Below, in pieces: positions 1 to 5,498 of a DNA stretch of 9,616 nt. The notes beneath the pieces were generated by a model. That model searched no databases and was not told the DNA's origin. It was given only the letters and a program-made list of their open reading frames with translations. The DNA comes from an uncultured Oscillospiraceae bacterium (GTDB taxonomy: Bacteria; Bacillota; Clostridia; Oscillospirales; Ruminococcaceae): positions 1 to 9,616 of the forward strand of contig USBC01000058.1 of assembly GCA_900552845.1 (NCBI GenBank), in the 5' to 3' direction. Each line of letters starts with the position of its first letter. The first letter of the stretch is position 1. The translations under genes were made by a program, and so were the position numbers.

Positions 1-138
1 GGGGGGGGGGGGGCCCCCGGGGGGCCGGGGGCCCCGCCCCCCCCCCCCCCCCCGGGGGGGGGGGGGGGGGCCCCCCCCCCCCCCCCCGGGGGGGGGGGGC
101 CCCCCCCCCGCGGGGGGGGGGGGGGGCCCCCCCCCCCC
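1..138. other. G/C homopolymer block, probable contig-end artefact
   Basis: This stretch contains only G and C, arranged as alternating long runs of G and runs of C, with no A or T until the sequence becomes normal near position 146. No coding potential or RNA fold can be trusted in it. Real G-quadruplex DNA would not normally look like blocks of ten or more identical bases on alternating strands. The simplest reading is base-calling or assembly noise at a contig end. Confidence 0.8.
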
Positions 139-195
139 CGGCGGCTCCGCCGTATGCTGCCCCATGCAGGGGCTTGTAAAGGGGCAGGACCTGCC
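139..195. repeat. three small palindromes upstream of the DUF362 gene
   Basis: Three perfect inverted repeats follow each other. CGGCGG/CCGCCG at 139-144 and 147-152 has a 2-base gap. GCCCC/GGGGC at 159-163 and 169-173 has a 5-base loop. GGCAGG/CCTGCC at 183-188 and 190-195 has a single central A. The first two could be the remains of a terminator for a gene lost at the contig end, but there is no T tract. The third lies 25 bases upstream of the promoter -35 box and could be an operator. Function is not shown. Confidence 0.4.
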
Positions 196-197
196 GA

Positions 198-240
198 AAA
201 TGGGCTGCTGAAAGGACCTTTGACAGAAGAAATGGGCTGC
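198..240 (+). repeat. 11-bp direct repeat flanking the -35 box of the DUF362 promoter
   Basis: AAATGGGCTGC occurs exactly at 198-208 and again at 230-240, 32 bases apart, about three helical turns. The first copy is upstream of the -35 box and the second is inside the spacer between -35 and -10. This is a good geometry for a repressor that binds two half-sites on one face of the DNA. It could also be a chance duplication. Confidence 0.35.
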
Positions 241-248
241 GGTAGAAT
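220..248 (+). promoter_or_regulatory. sigma-70/sigma-A promoter of the DUF362 gene
   Basis: A perfect TTGACA -35 box (220-225), a 17-base spacer and a TAGAAT -10 box (243-248, five of six consensus) place transcription start near 255. That leaves a short leader of about 27 bases before the ATG at 282, carrying the ribosome site AAGGAGG at 267-273. This is a strong housekeeping-type promoter. Confidence 0.75.
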
Positions 249-281
249 AGAGGCAGCTAACGCCATAAGGAGGAGAAGACC

Positions 282-1412
282 ATGAATAATCCATCGAAAG
301 TATATTACACCGACCTGCGCACCCACGGGAACGACAATCTGCCAAAAAAGCTGCAGCGGCTGATCCGCACAGCGGGAATCGGCAATATCGACATGGAGAA
401 GAAGTTTGTCGCCATCAAGCTGCACTTCGGCGAGCCGGGCAACCTGAGCTTTTTGCGCCCGAACTACGCCAAGGCGGTCGCCGATGTGGTGAAGGAGCTG
501 GGCGGCATTCCCTTTTTGACCGACTGCAATACGCTGTATGTGGGCCGCCGCAAGCACGCCCTGGAGCATTTGGAGGCGGCGCAGGAAAACGGGTTTTCTC
601 CCCTTTCTACCGGCTGCCAGATCATCATAGCGGATGGGCTGAAGGGAACCGATGAGGTGGAGGTGCCGGTGGAGGGCGGCGAGTATGTGACCGCAGCCAA
701 GATAGGACGGGCGGTAATGGACGCCGATGTGTTCATCAGCCTGACGCACTTCAAGGGGCATGAGTCGACCGGCTTCGGCGGGGCAATCAAGAACATCGGC
801 ATGGGCTGCGGCAGCCGCGCCGGCAAAATGGAGCAGCACTGCAGCGGCAAGGTGGCGGTGAACACCGCAAAGTGCCGCGGCTGCGGGGCATGTGCCAAGG
901 CCTGCGCTCAGAGTGCCATTACCTATGGGGCAGACAGAAAAGCGGTGATTGACGAGGCAAAATGCGTGGGCTGCGGGCGTTGCATCGGGTACTGCAATTT
1001 TGATGCGATCAGGAACAATAACTTTGATGCGGGCGAGCTGCTGAACCGGAAAATGGCGGAGTATGCCAAGGCGGTGGTGGCGGGGCGTCCCGCTTTCCAC
1101 ATCAGCGTGGTTATTGATATCAGCCCGAGCTGCGACTGCTGCCCGACCAATGACGCACCTATTCTGCCGGATATCGGTATGTTTGCGAGCTTTGACCCGG
1201 TGGCGCTGGACGAAGCATGCGCCGACGCCTGCAACCGGCAGCAGCCTTTGCCGGACAGTCAGCTTGCCGACAATATGGCGGCAGAGGGTTTCTGTGACCA
1301 CCATGACCACTTTACCAACAATTTCCCCGAAACCGACTGGCGCACCTGCCTGGAGCATGCCGAGAAAATCGGGGTAGGGACCCGCAGCTATGAGCTGGTA
1401 CGGGTGAAATAA
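282..1412 (+). CDS. DUF362-domain protein with two 4Fe-4S ferredoxin motifs
   Basis: The product is a 376-residue, probably cytoplasmic iron-sulfur protein of the DUF362 family; the reaction is unknown. The DUF362 core covers roughly residues 1-190 and continues after the ferredoxin insert. It includes the family-typical stretch around KLHFGEPGN (near 46) and SLTHFKGHESTGFGGAIKN (near 155-173). Two classic C-x2-C-x2-C-x3-C clusters follow: Cys 198/201/204/208 and Cys 228/231/234/238. They could hold two 4Fe-4S clusters for electron transfer. A later C-x-C-C at 284/286/287 could bind another metal or cluster. No signal peptide or membrane segment is visible. The ATG at 282 has AAGGAGG eight bases upstream. 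The gene stands alone, with its own promoter and a strong hairpin after the stop, so neighbours do not hint at a substrate. Family assignment is firm; the redox role is inferred from the clusters. Confidence 0.9.
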   Translation: MNNPSKVYYTDLRTHGNDNLPKKLQRLIRTAGIGNIDMEKKFVAIKLHFGEPGNLSFLRPNYAKAVADVVKELGGIPFLTDCNTLYVGRRKHALEHLEAAQENGFSPLSTGCQIIIADGLKGTDEVEVPVEGGEYVTAAKIGRAVMDADVFISLTHFKGHESTGFGGAIKNIGMGCGSRAGKMEQHCSGKVAVNTAKCRGCGACAKACAQSAITYGADRKAVIDEAKCVGCGRCIGYCNFDAIRNNNFDAGELLNRKMAEYAKAVVAGRPAFHISVVIDISPSCDCCPTNDAPILPDIGMFASFDPVALDEACADACNRQQPLPDSQLADNMAAEGFCDHHDHFTNNFPETDWRTCLEHAEKIGVGTRSYELVRVK

Positions 1413-1426
1413 CAATACCGTCAGAT

Positions 1427-1461
1427 ATCGCCCGAAGGGAATCGTTCCCTTCGGGCGATTT
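1427..1461 (+). terminator. 15-bp perfect hairpin after the DUF362 gene
   Basis: Bases 1427-1441 pair without mismatch with 1445-1459 around a 3-base loop. The right arm runs into a short TTT (1459-1461). The T tract is weak but the stem is very stable and sits 15 bases after the stop codon. It is read here as an intrinsic terminator for the upstream gene. The following stretch to 1581 holds no gene. Its only visible structure is an 8-bp inverted repeat, TGCAGCAG/CTGCTGCA, at 1469-1476 and 1514-1521. Confidence 0.75.
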
Positions 1462-1581
1462 GGCGGAGTGCAGCAGGCAGTCCGGGGAAAGATACGGCTG
1501 AGGAAATACTTTTCTGCTGCATTTTCCCATGAGTGCAGCGGGACGGTTGGTGAAGATTGGGTGAAAAGTGCAGGGGATAAA

Positions 1582-1611
1582 TTGACAAATACACACAGTG
1601 TGTATTATAAT
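1582..1611 (+). promoter_or_regulatory. promoter of the TetR / E2-like / acyl-CoA ligase operon
   Basis: Perfect TTGACA (1582-1587) and perfect TATAAT (1606-1611) boxes are separated by 18 bases, so both hexamers match consensus. Start of transcription is expected near 1618, giving a leader of about 70 bases. That leader contains a small imperfect hairpin near 1630-1650 and the ribosome site AAAGGAG at 1674-1680. Such a strong promoter makes sense only if it is normally repressed, which fits the overlapping palindrome. Confidence 0.85.
1588..1606. promoter_or_regulatory. palindromic operator, likely bound by the adjacent TetR protein
   Basis: AATACACACAGTGTGTATT is a perfect palindrome with 9-base arms around a single central A. 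It fills the whole spacer between the -35 and -10 boxes and its last base is the first base of the -10 box. Many TetR-family repressors bind near-palindromes of this size placed exactly so, blocking RNA polymerase at their own promoter. Binding by the protein encoded at 1689-2294 is inferred from position. Confidence 0.8.
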
Positions 1612-1688
1612 CACTCATGCACTCTTCCGCGGACAGCAATGTCTGCCGGTGAGAGAAGATCGATTTTTTCCCGAAAGGAGTGAGAGCA

Positions 1689-2294
1689 ATGACAACGGCA
1701 AGCCAGCAGATGGATAAGCGTACGCTGCGTACCCGTGAGGCGATCCGCTGTGCGCTGCTCTCGCTGCTGAACCAGAAGGACGCCTTCCAGATCAATGTCT
1801 CGGAGCTGACCGAGAAAGCGCAGATTAGCCGGAAGACCTTTTACCTGCACTATGCCAGTGTGGACGAGGCGCTGCAGGAGCTGGAAAACGAAATAGAGCA
1901 GTGGGTAATGACCCAACTGAAGCAAAGCGGCATTTGGGACAACCGCGATGACATCTATACCATTCTGAGCCATGTGGATAAGGCGCTGCAGGAGCATGAG
2001 CTCTATTCCTGCTACCTGACCAATCGGCGCTCCCGCTATTTCCTGATGTATCGTCTGAAGGACGCGATAACCAAGATGGTGAAGGACGAAATAAAGGAAA
2101 ATGTCGGCACCGAAGCCGCAGAGGACGATGTGGAGGCAGCAGCGGATTTTGCCGTCTCCGGCATTCTTTCTATGTATTACGACTGGCTGACCGCCCAGCG
2201 GGTGACGCTGCGGCAGCTTGCCGAAAAAGCGCAGAAGCTGCTGACCGGCGCGGTGCGGGGACTTTTGGGAAAAAGGACAGAAGAAAAGGAGTAA
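1689..2294 (+). CDS. TetR/AcrR-family transcriptional repressor
   Basis: The product is a 201-residue, all-helical DNA-binding regulator. Residues about 14-60 form the TetR N-terminal domain. The helix-turn-helix lies around residues 37-56, with VSELTEKAQISRKTFYLHY carrying the family pattern (T-x-x-x-x-A-x-I-S-x-x-T-F-Y-x-H-Y). The rest is a helical ligand-binding and dimerisation domain, too divergent to predict a ligand. A GTG at 1680 would add three residues, but AAAGGAG at 1674-1680 sits eight bases before the ATG at 1689, so that ATG is chosen. It is first in a three-gene operon, six bases before the next gene, behind a promoter with an embedded palindrome. By family knowledge it probably represses its own operon and is released by a small molecule. 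Given the acyl-CoA ligase downstream, a fatty or organic acid or its CoA ester is a reasonable guess. Confidence 0.9.
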   Translation: MTTASQQMDKRTLRTREAIRCALLSLLNQKDAFQINVSELTEKAQISRKTFYLHYASVDEALQELENEIEQWVMTQLKQSGIWDNRDDIYTILSHVDKALQEHELYSCYLTNRRSRYFLMYRLKDAITKMVKDEIKENVGTEAAEDDVEAAADFAVSGILSMYYDWLTAQRVTLRQLAEKAQKLLTGAVRGLLGKRTEEKE

Positions 2295-2300
2295 AATAAA

Positions 2301-3188
2301 ATGGCAGAACAGGTTAAACGCCGCAGAGGAGACCGCAAGGACGGACGCCTGCTGCGAGAGCTGGATTCCCTGCACTACATTACGGGCATTATTTACCCGA
2401 ACCGCTGTGATAACGAGGCATACATCGGGCTGCGGGTAGACCTGACCCCTATTAACGAGTACCTGAAAAAGAAAAACGAGGGGGAGGAGCTGTTCCCCTA
2501 TACCATGTTCCACATCATCACAGCGGCGCTCATCAAGACCATTACCCTGCGCCCCAAGCTGAACCGCTTTATTGCCAACTGTAACTTTTACCAGCGCAAT
2601 GAGGTGACCGCTTCCTTTATCGTCAAAAAGAAATTCAGCGATAACGGCGGCGAATCGCTTGCTTTTATCCATGCGAAGGACGAGGAGACGGTGGAGACGC
2701 TGCATGAGCAGCTTTTTAAGAAAATTTCGAACTGCCGCAGTGAGGAGACGGGGGATTCCACCGAGGATACCATGGATTTCCTGAACAAGATGCCCCGCTG
2801 GTTTTCCAAAGCTGTCATCAAGACGCTGTGCTGGCTGGACCGCCACGGCTGGGTGCCACAGGATATCATTGCCAGTGACCCCTATTATTCTTCGGTGGTG
2901 CTTTCCAACCTCGGCTCCATTGGGCTGAAGTGCGGCTACCACCACCTGACCAACTGGGGTACCTGCTCGCTGTTTTGCATTGTGGGCGAAAAGAAGATGG
3001 CGCCCTATTTTGCTGCCGACGGCAGCTATGAGCTGCGTGAAACGCTGGACCTGGGGCTGACCATTGATGAGCGCCTGGCGGACGGCTATTACTATTCCAA
3101 GAGCATTAAGTTGCTGAAATATCTGCTGGAGCACCCGGAACTGCTGGAGCGCCCCGCCAATGAGGAGGTAGACTATGACCATCACTGA
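2301..3188 (+). CDS. CAT / 2-oxoacid dehydrogenase E2-fold acyltransferase-like protein lacking the catalytic His
   Basis: A 295-residue protein resembling the catalytic domain of dihydrolipoamide acyltransferases (E2) and chloramphenicol acetyltransferase, without lipoyl or peripheral-binding domains. Seen: an N-terminal substrate-side segment with FPYTMFHIITAALIKTI (near 72-88), the fold's SNLGSIGL strand (near 200-207), and DERLADG at residues 256-262. In active E2 enzymes the last motif is DHRxxDG and its His is the catalytic base. Here that residue is Glu257, while Asp261 and Gly262 are kept. The protein may therefore use another base (His214-His215 is one possibility), or may be non-catalytic and bind acyl-CoA. 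AAGGAG at 2286-2291 precedes the ATG by nine bases. The gene's 3' end overlaps the acyl-CoA ligase start by 14 bases, which suggests coupled translation and a joint acyl-transfer pathway. The substrate is unknown. Confidence 0.75.
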   Translation: MAEQVKRRRGDRKDGRLLRELDSLHYITGIIYPNRCDNEAYIGLRVDLTPINEYLKKKNEGEELFPYTMFHIITAALIKTITLRPKLNRFIANCNFYQRNEVTASFIVKKKFSDNGGESLAFIHAKDEETVETLHEQLFKKISNCRSEETGDSTEDTMDFLNKMPRWFSKAVIKTLCWLDRHGWVPQDIIASDPYYSSVVLSNLGSIGLKCGYHHLTNWGTCSLFCIVGEKKMAPYFAADGSYELRETLDLGLTIDERLADGYYYSKSIKLLKYLLEHPELLERPANEEVDYDHH

Positions 3189-4911
3189 GACCAGAACTCC
3201 ATGGATCGCCAACCTGGGCGATGTGCCTGCGACGCTGGATTATTTTCAGGGGAGTATGTATGAGGCGGTAGAGAAGATCGCCCAGAAATATCCCGAATAC
3301 ATTGCCTATGACTTTATGGGGCGCAGCACCACCTACAAAAAGTTTGTGGAACAGATCAACCTCTGCGCCCGTGCGCTGAAGGCTATCGGGATCCGCGAGG
3401 GGGATAAGATCACCATTTGCATGCCCAACTGTCCCCAGACTGTGATTATGTTCTATGCGGTGAACCTGGTGGGCGGTATTGCCAACATGGTACACCCGCT
3501 TTCCAGCGAAAAAGAGATCGAATTCTACCTCAAGGAGTCCGGCAGCATCTGCGCTCTGACGCTGGACCAGTTCTACCACAAGTTTGAGGCGGTTCGCCAG
3601 AATGTGGAGAGCCTTAATAATGTCATCATCGCCAGCATCAAGGACGAGCTTTCCAAGCCCATTAAGGTGGGCTATATGCTGACCGAGGGGCGGAAGATCC
3701 AGAAGATCCCCGCTGACGCACCCATTATTCGCTGGAAAGAATTTATGCAGATGGGCACCCGCTACCGCTGGAAGTACAAGGTGCACAAGGAAGGCAAGGA
3801 TCCGGCGGTGATCCTGTACAGCGGCGGCACCACCGGCATTACCAAGGGAATTCTGCTTTCCAACCTGAATTTTAATGCGCTGGGGCAGCAGATCATTGCC
3901 ACCAACCTGATGTTCCGCCCCGGCGACAGAATGCTGGCGGTCATGCCGATGTTCCACGGCTTCGGACTGGGCGTTTCCATTCATTCGATGCTTTCGCAGG
4001 GCGGACGGTGTGTGCTGGTGCCCCGCTTTACCCCGCAAAGCTATGCCAAGCTGCTGCTGAAGCACCGGTGCAACTTTATTGCCGGCGTCCCCACCCTGTA
4101 CGAAGCCCTGCTGCGTCTGCCCACGATGGAGGGCGCTGATCTGAGCTTCCTCAAGGGCGTGTTCTCCGGCGGCGACAGCCTTTCCATCGAGCTGAAAAAA
4201 CGGTTTGACAAGTTCCTGTTTGACCACCATGCGGTCATTCAGGTGCGGGAGGGCTACGGCACGACCGAGTGCGTGACCGCAAGCTGTCTGACCCCGACCC
4301 ATATGGCGAAGGAGGGGTCCATCGGGTTGCCGTTCCCCGATACCTACTATGACATTGTAAAGCCCGGTACGCAGGAGAGTCTGCCCTACGGCGAGGAGGG
4401 TGAGATCTGCATTTCCGGCCCGACCGTGATGATGGAATATGTGGGACACCCCGAGGAGACGGCGCAGACCCTGCAGACCCACCCCGATGGGCGGGTGTGG
4501 GTACACACCGGCGACCTGGGCTATATGGACGACGACGGGTTTATCTATTTCAAGCAGCGCATCAAGCGCATGATTATTACCAGCGGGTACAATGTTTATC
4601 CCAGCCAGCTGGAGAATGTTCTGGACGCACATGATCTGGTGCAGATGAGCTGCGTCATCGGTGTGCCGGACAGTCTGAAGATGCAGAAGGTGAAGGCCTT
4701 TGTAATGCTGAAGCCGGGGCTGACCCCCTGCGACGAATACCGGGATATTCTGATGAACTACTGCCGCAAGAACATTGCGAAATATGCCATGCCGTATGAG
4801 ATCGAATTCCGTGAGCAGCTGCCCAAGACGCTGGTAGGCAAGGTGGCGTATCGTGTGCTGGAGGAAGAAGAGATCAACAAGCTGAACGGTGAAAAGAAGA
4901 ATGAGGCGTAA
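3175..4911 (+). CDS. AMP-forming acyl-CoA synthetase (fatty-acid-CoA ligase type)
   Basis: A complete 578-residue enzyme of the ANL superfamily. It should activate a carboxylic acid with ATP to an acyl-AMP and then form the CoA thioester. Motifs in order: the phosphate loop YSGGTTGITKG (residues 215-225), YGTTE (361-365), the ATP-ribose Asp in HTGDL (Asp447), the hinge region KQRIKRMIITSGYNVYPSQLE (460 onward), and the C-terminal catalytic lysine in PKTLVGKVAYR (Lys556). All key residues are present, so it should be active. The profile fits medium/long-chain or aromatic acid ligases, but chain length cannot be read from the sequence. The start codon lies within the upstream gene, six bases after GAGGAGG (3162-3168). 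It is the last gene of the operon and is followed by hairpins at 4925-5003. No membrane segment is evident, so it is probably cytoplasmic or peripheral. Confidence 0.9.
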   Translation: MTITETRTPWIANLGDVPATLDYFQGSMYEAVEKIAQKYPEYIAYDFMGRSTTYKKFVEQINLCARALKAIGIREGDKITICMPNCPQTVIMFYAVNLVGGIANMVHPLSSEKEIEFYLKESGSICALTLDQFYHKFEAVRQNVESLNNVIIASIKDELSKPIKVGYMLTEGRKIQKIPADAPIIRWKEFMQMGTRYRWKYKVHKEGKDPAVILYSGGTTGITKGILLSNLNFNALGQQIIATNLMFRPGDRMLAVMPMFHGFGLGVSIHSMLSQGGRCVLVPRFTPQSYAKLLLKHRCNFIAGVPTLYEALLRLPTMEGADLSFLKGVFSGGDSLSIELKKRFDKFLFDHHAVIQVREGYGTTECVTASCLTPTHMAKEGSIGLPFPDTYYDIVKPGTQESLPYGEEGEICISGPTVMMEYVGHPEETAQTLQTHPDGRVWVHTGDLGYMDDDGFIYFKQRIKRMIITSGYNVYPSQLENVLDAHDLVQMSCVIGVPDSLKMQKVKAFVMLKPGLTPCDEYRDILMNYCRKNIAKYAMPYEIEFREQLPKTLVGKVAYRVLEEEEINKLNGEKKNEA

Positions 4912-4924
4912 GTAAGACGGTGTT

Positions 4925-4943
4925 TCCCTCCTTCTCGGAGGGA
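4925..4943 (+). terminator. small hairpin after the acyl-CoA ligase gene
   Basis: TCCCTCC (4925-4931) pairs with GGAGGGA (4937-4943) around a TTCTC loop, 13 bases after the stop codon. No T tract follows, so it may protect the mRNA 3' end or be part of the hairpin repeat cluster rather than terminate on its own. Confidence 0.45.
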
Positions 4944-4968
4944 GGACAGTCTGCGCAAGCCGTGAATA

Positions 4969-5003
4969 AGGGGGCGCCCTCTCTTGCAGGGCGCCCCCTC
5001 TTT
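4969..5003 (+). terminator. probable operon terminator
   Basis: AGGGGGCGCCCT (4969-4980) pairs perfectly with 4988-4999 around a 7-base loop, a 12-bp very GC-rich stem. It is followed by TCTTT (4999-5003). This is the best candidate for the end of the TetR / E2-like / acyl-CoA ligase transcript. Confidence 0.7.
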
Positions 5004-5157
5004 GCAAAACGATCCGCCGGATCATTTTGCAAATTCAGCCCCCTGCGGAGCGCCCTCCGGTCTAAAGGGTTTCGCTTGCTGCGGCAAGCGACCAAAGGCG
5101 CTGCCTTTGGAAACTGCAAGCCTTTTGAAAAAAGCCCCACCGAAAACTTTGCTTTTT
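5001..5157. repeat. cluster of palindromes (intergenic hairpin element)
   Basis: Successive hairpins nearly fill this stretch. 5001-5033 pairs over 14 bp with one mismatch around a 3-base loop (TTTGCAAAA and GATCC arms). CGGAG/CTCCG lies at 5046-5059. TCGCTTGC/GCAAGCGA lies at 5072-5091 with a 4-base loop. CCAAAGGC/GCCTTTGG lies at 5092-5110 with a 3-base loop. AAAAAGC/GCTTTTT lies at 5129-5157. No credible gene is present; open frames here are by-products of the palindromes. From memory, similar GC-rich palindromic spacers occur between genes in Faecalibacterium-like genomes, so this may be a dispersed repeat family. Copy number cannot be judged from one window. Confidence 0.65.
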
Positions 5158-5165
5158 GGCACAAG

Positions 5166-5192
5166 AAAAAAGCCCGGTCGAAACCGGACTTT
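5166..5192 (-). terminator. intrinsic terminator for the minus-strand DIP1984 / tRNA-like transcript
   Basis: Read on the minus strand, AAAGTCCGGT (5192-5183) pairs with ACCGGGCTTT (5178-5169) around a TTCG loop, with one U-G wobble, and then runs through a six-T tract (5171-5166). The minus-strand version is better than the plus-strand one: the wobble becomes an A-C mismatch on the plus strand and the T tract there is interrupted. It may still work weakly in both directions. It marks the likely 3' end of everything transcribed leftward from 5991. Confidence 0.8.
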
Positions 5193-5243
5193 CTTTATAA
5201 ACGGCAAAGCCCCGTTCCCACCCTCGCGTTCGGTCGGCGTTAC

Positions 5244-5300
5244 GGGAATAACAATAAAAATAACAGTACATGAATGCACGATCGGGGCATAACAATAAAA
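5244..5300. repeat. 16-bp near-identical direct repeat next to the T-arm-like element
   Basis: GGGAATAACAATAAAA (5244-5259) and GGGCATAACAATAAAA (5285-5300) differ at one base and are 41 bases apart. The second copy directly abuts the minus-strand GGG/CCC T-arm-like stem at 5301-5313. A repeat touching a tRNA-like 3' end resembles an integration scar, or it may be a duplicated tail of the RNA. No integrase is present. Confidence 0.5.
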
Positions 5301-5477
5301 GGGAATCGAACCCGGTGCTGCCCACGCACTTCCATGTTTGCGGACTCATTCTCAGCCGCAGAGATCACGCCCGCGCCCGAAGGCTACCACATTGCCGTCA
5401 GGCGGGCTCGCCGGAGTGGGGAGGGCTGCCCGCAATGCAATGAGGGTCAGCACGACTCAAACGGAGGGGAGCCCGCC
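5284..5477 (-). ncRNA. candidate tRNA-mimicking noncoding RNA downstream of DIP1984
   Basis: Minus-strand elements, 5' to 3': a 9-bp perfect stem GGCGGGCTC/GAGCCCGCC (5477-5469 with 5409-5401) enclosing 59 bases; a D-arm-like hairpin GGC-AATGTGGTA-GCC (5396-5382) with the conserved GG and A of tRNA D-loops; a variable part with TGCGG/CCGCA (5360-5356 with 5343-5339); and GGG-TTCGATT-CCC (5313-5301), a 7-base loop matching the tRNA T-loop consensus TTCRANY. An outer GGGCA/TGCCC pair (5323-5319 with 5289-5285) may close the T-arm. No canonical acceptor stem, normal anticodon arm or CCA end is seen, so it is not an ordinary tRNA. D-loop and T-loop mimicry with an altered middle is known for bacterial Y RNAs (YrlA type). 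The RNA starts within 22 bases of the DIP1984 stop and ends before a strong terminator, so co-transcription is likely. Exact ends are unknown. Confidence 0.5.
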
Positions 5478-5498
5478 GAATGCCGAGGAAGGAGAGCT

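Noticed and set aside
1..138. G-quadruplex region
   Set aside because: The runs are too long, alternate between strands and sit at the contig end; artefact is more likely.
1611..3212. A 533-residue minus-strand open frame opposite the TetR and E2-like genes
   Set aside because: Antisense shadow: it runs across the promoter, operator and two real genes and shows no family features.
3106..5025. A 639-residue minus-strand open frame opposite the acyl-CoA ligase
   Set aside because: Antisense shadow of a complete ANL enzyme with all its motifs; the translated product is low-complexity and unrelated to known proteins.
4925..5192. CRISPR array
   Set aside because: The hairpins differ in sequence and spacing; there are no regular identical repeats with unique spacers and no cas gene.
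4920..5292. Small open frames on both strands in the hairpin cluster
   Set aside because: They are created by stop-free palindromic repeats, lack ribosome sites and overlap terminators.
5284..5400. A complete ordinary tRNA on the minus strand
   Set aside because: The T-loop and D-loop are convincing but there is no 7-bp acceptor stem, no normal anticodon arm and no CCA, and the distance between arms is too long.
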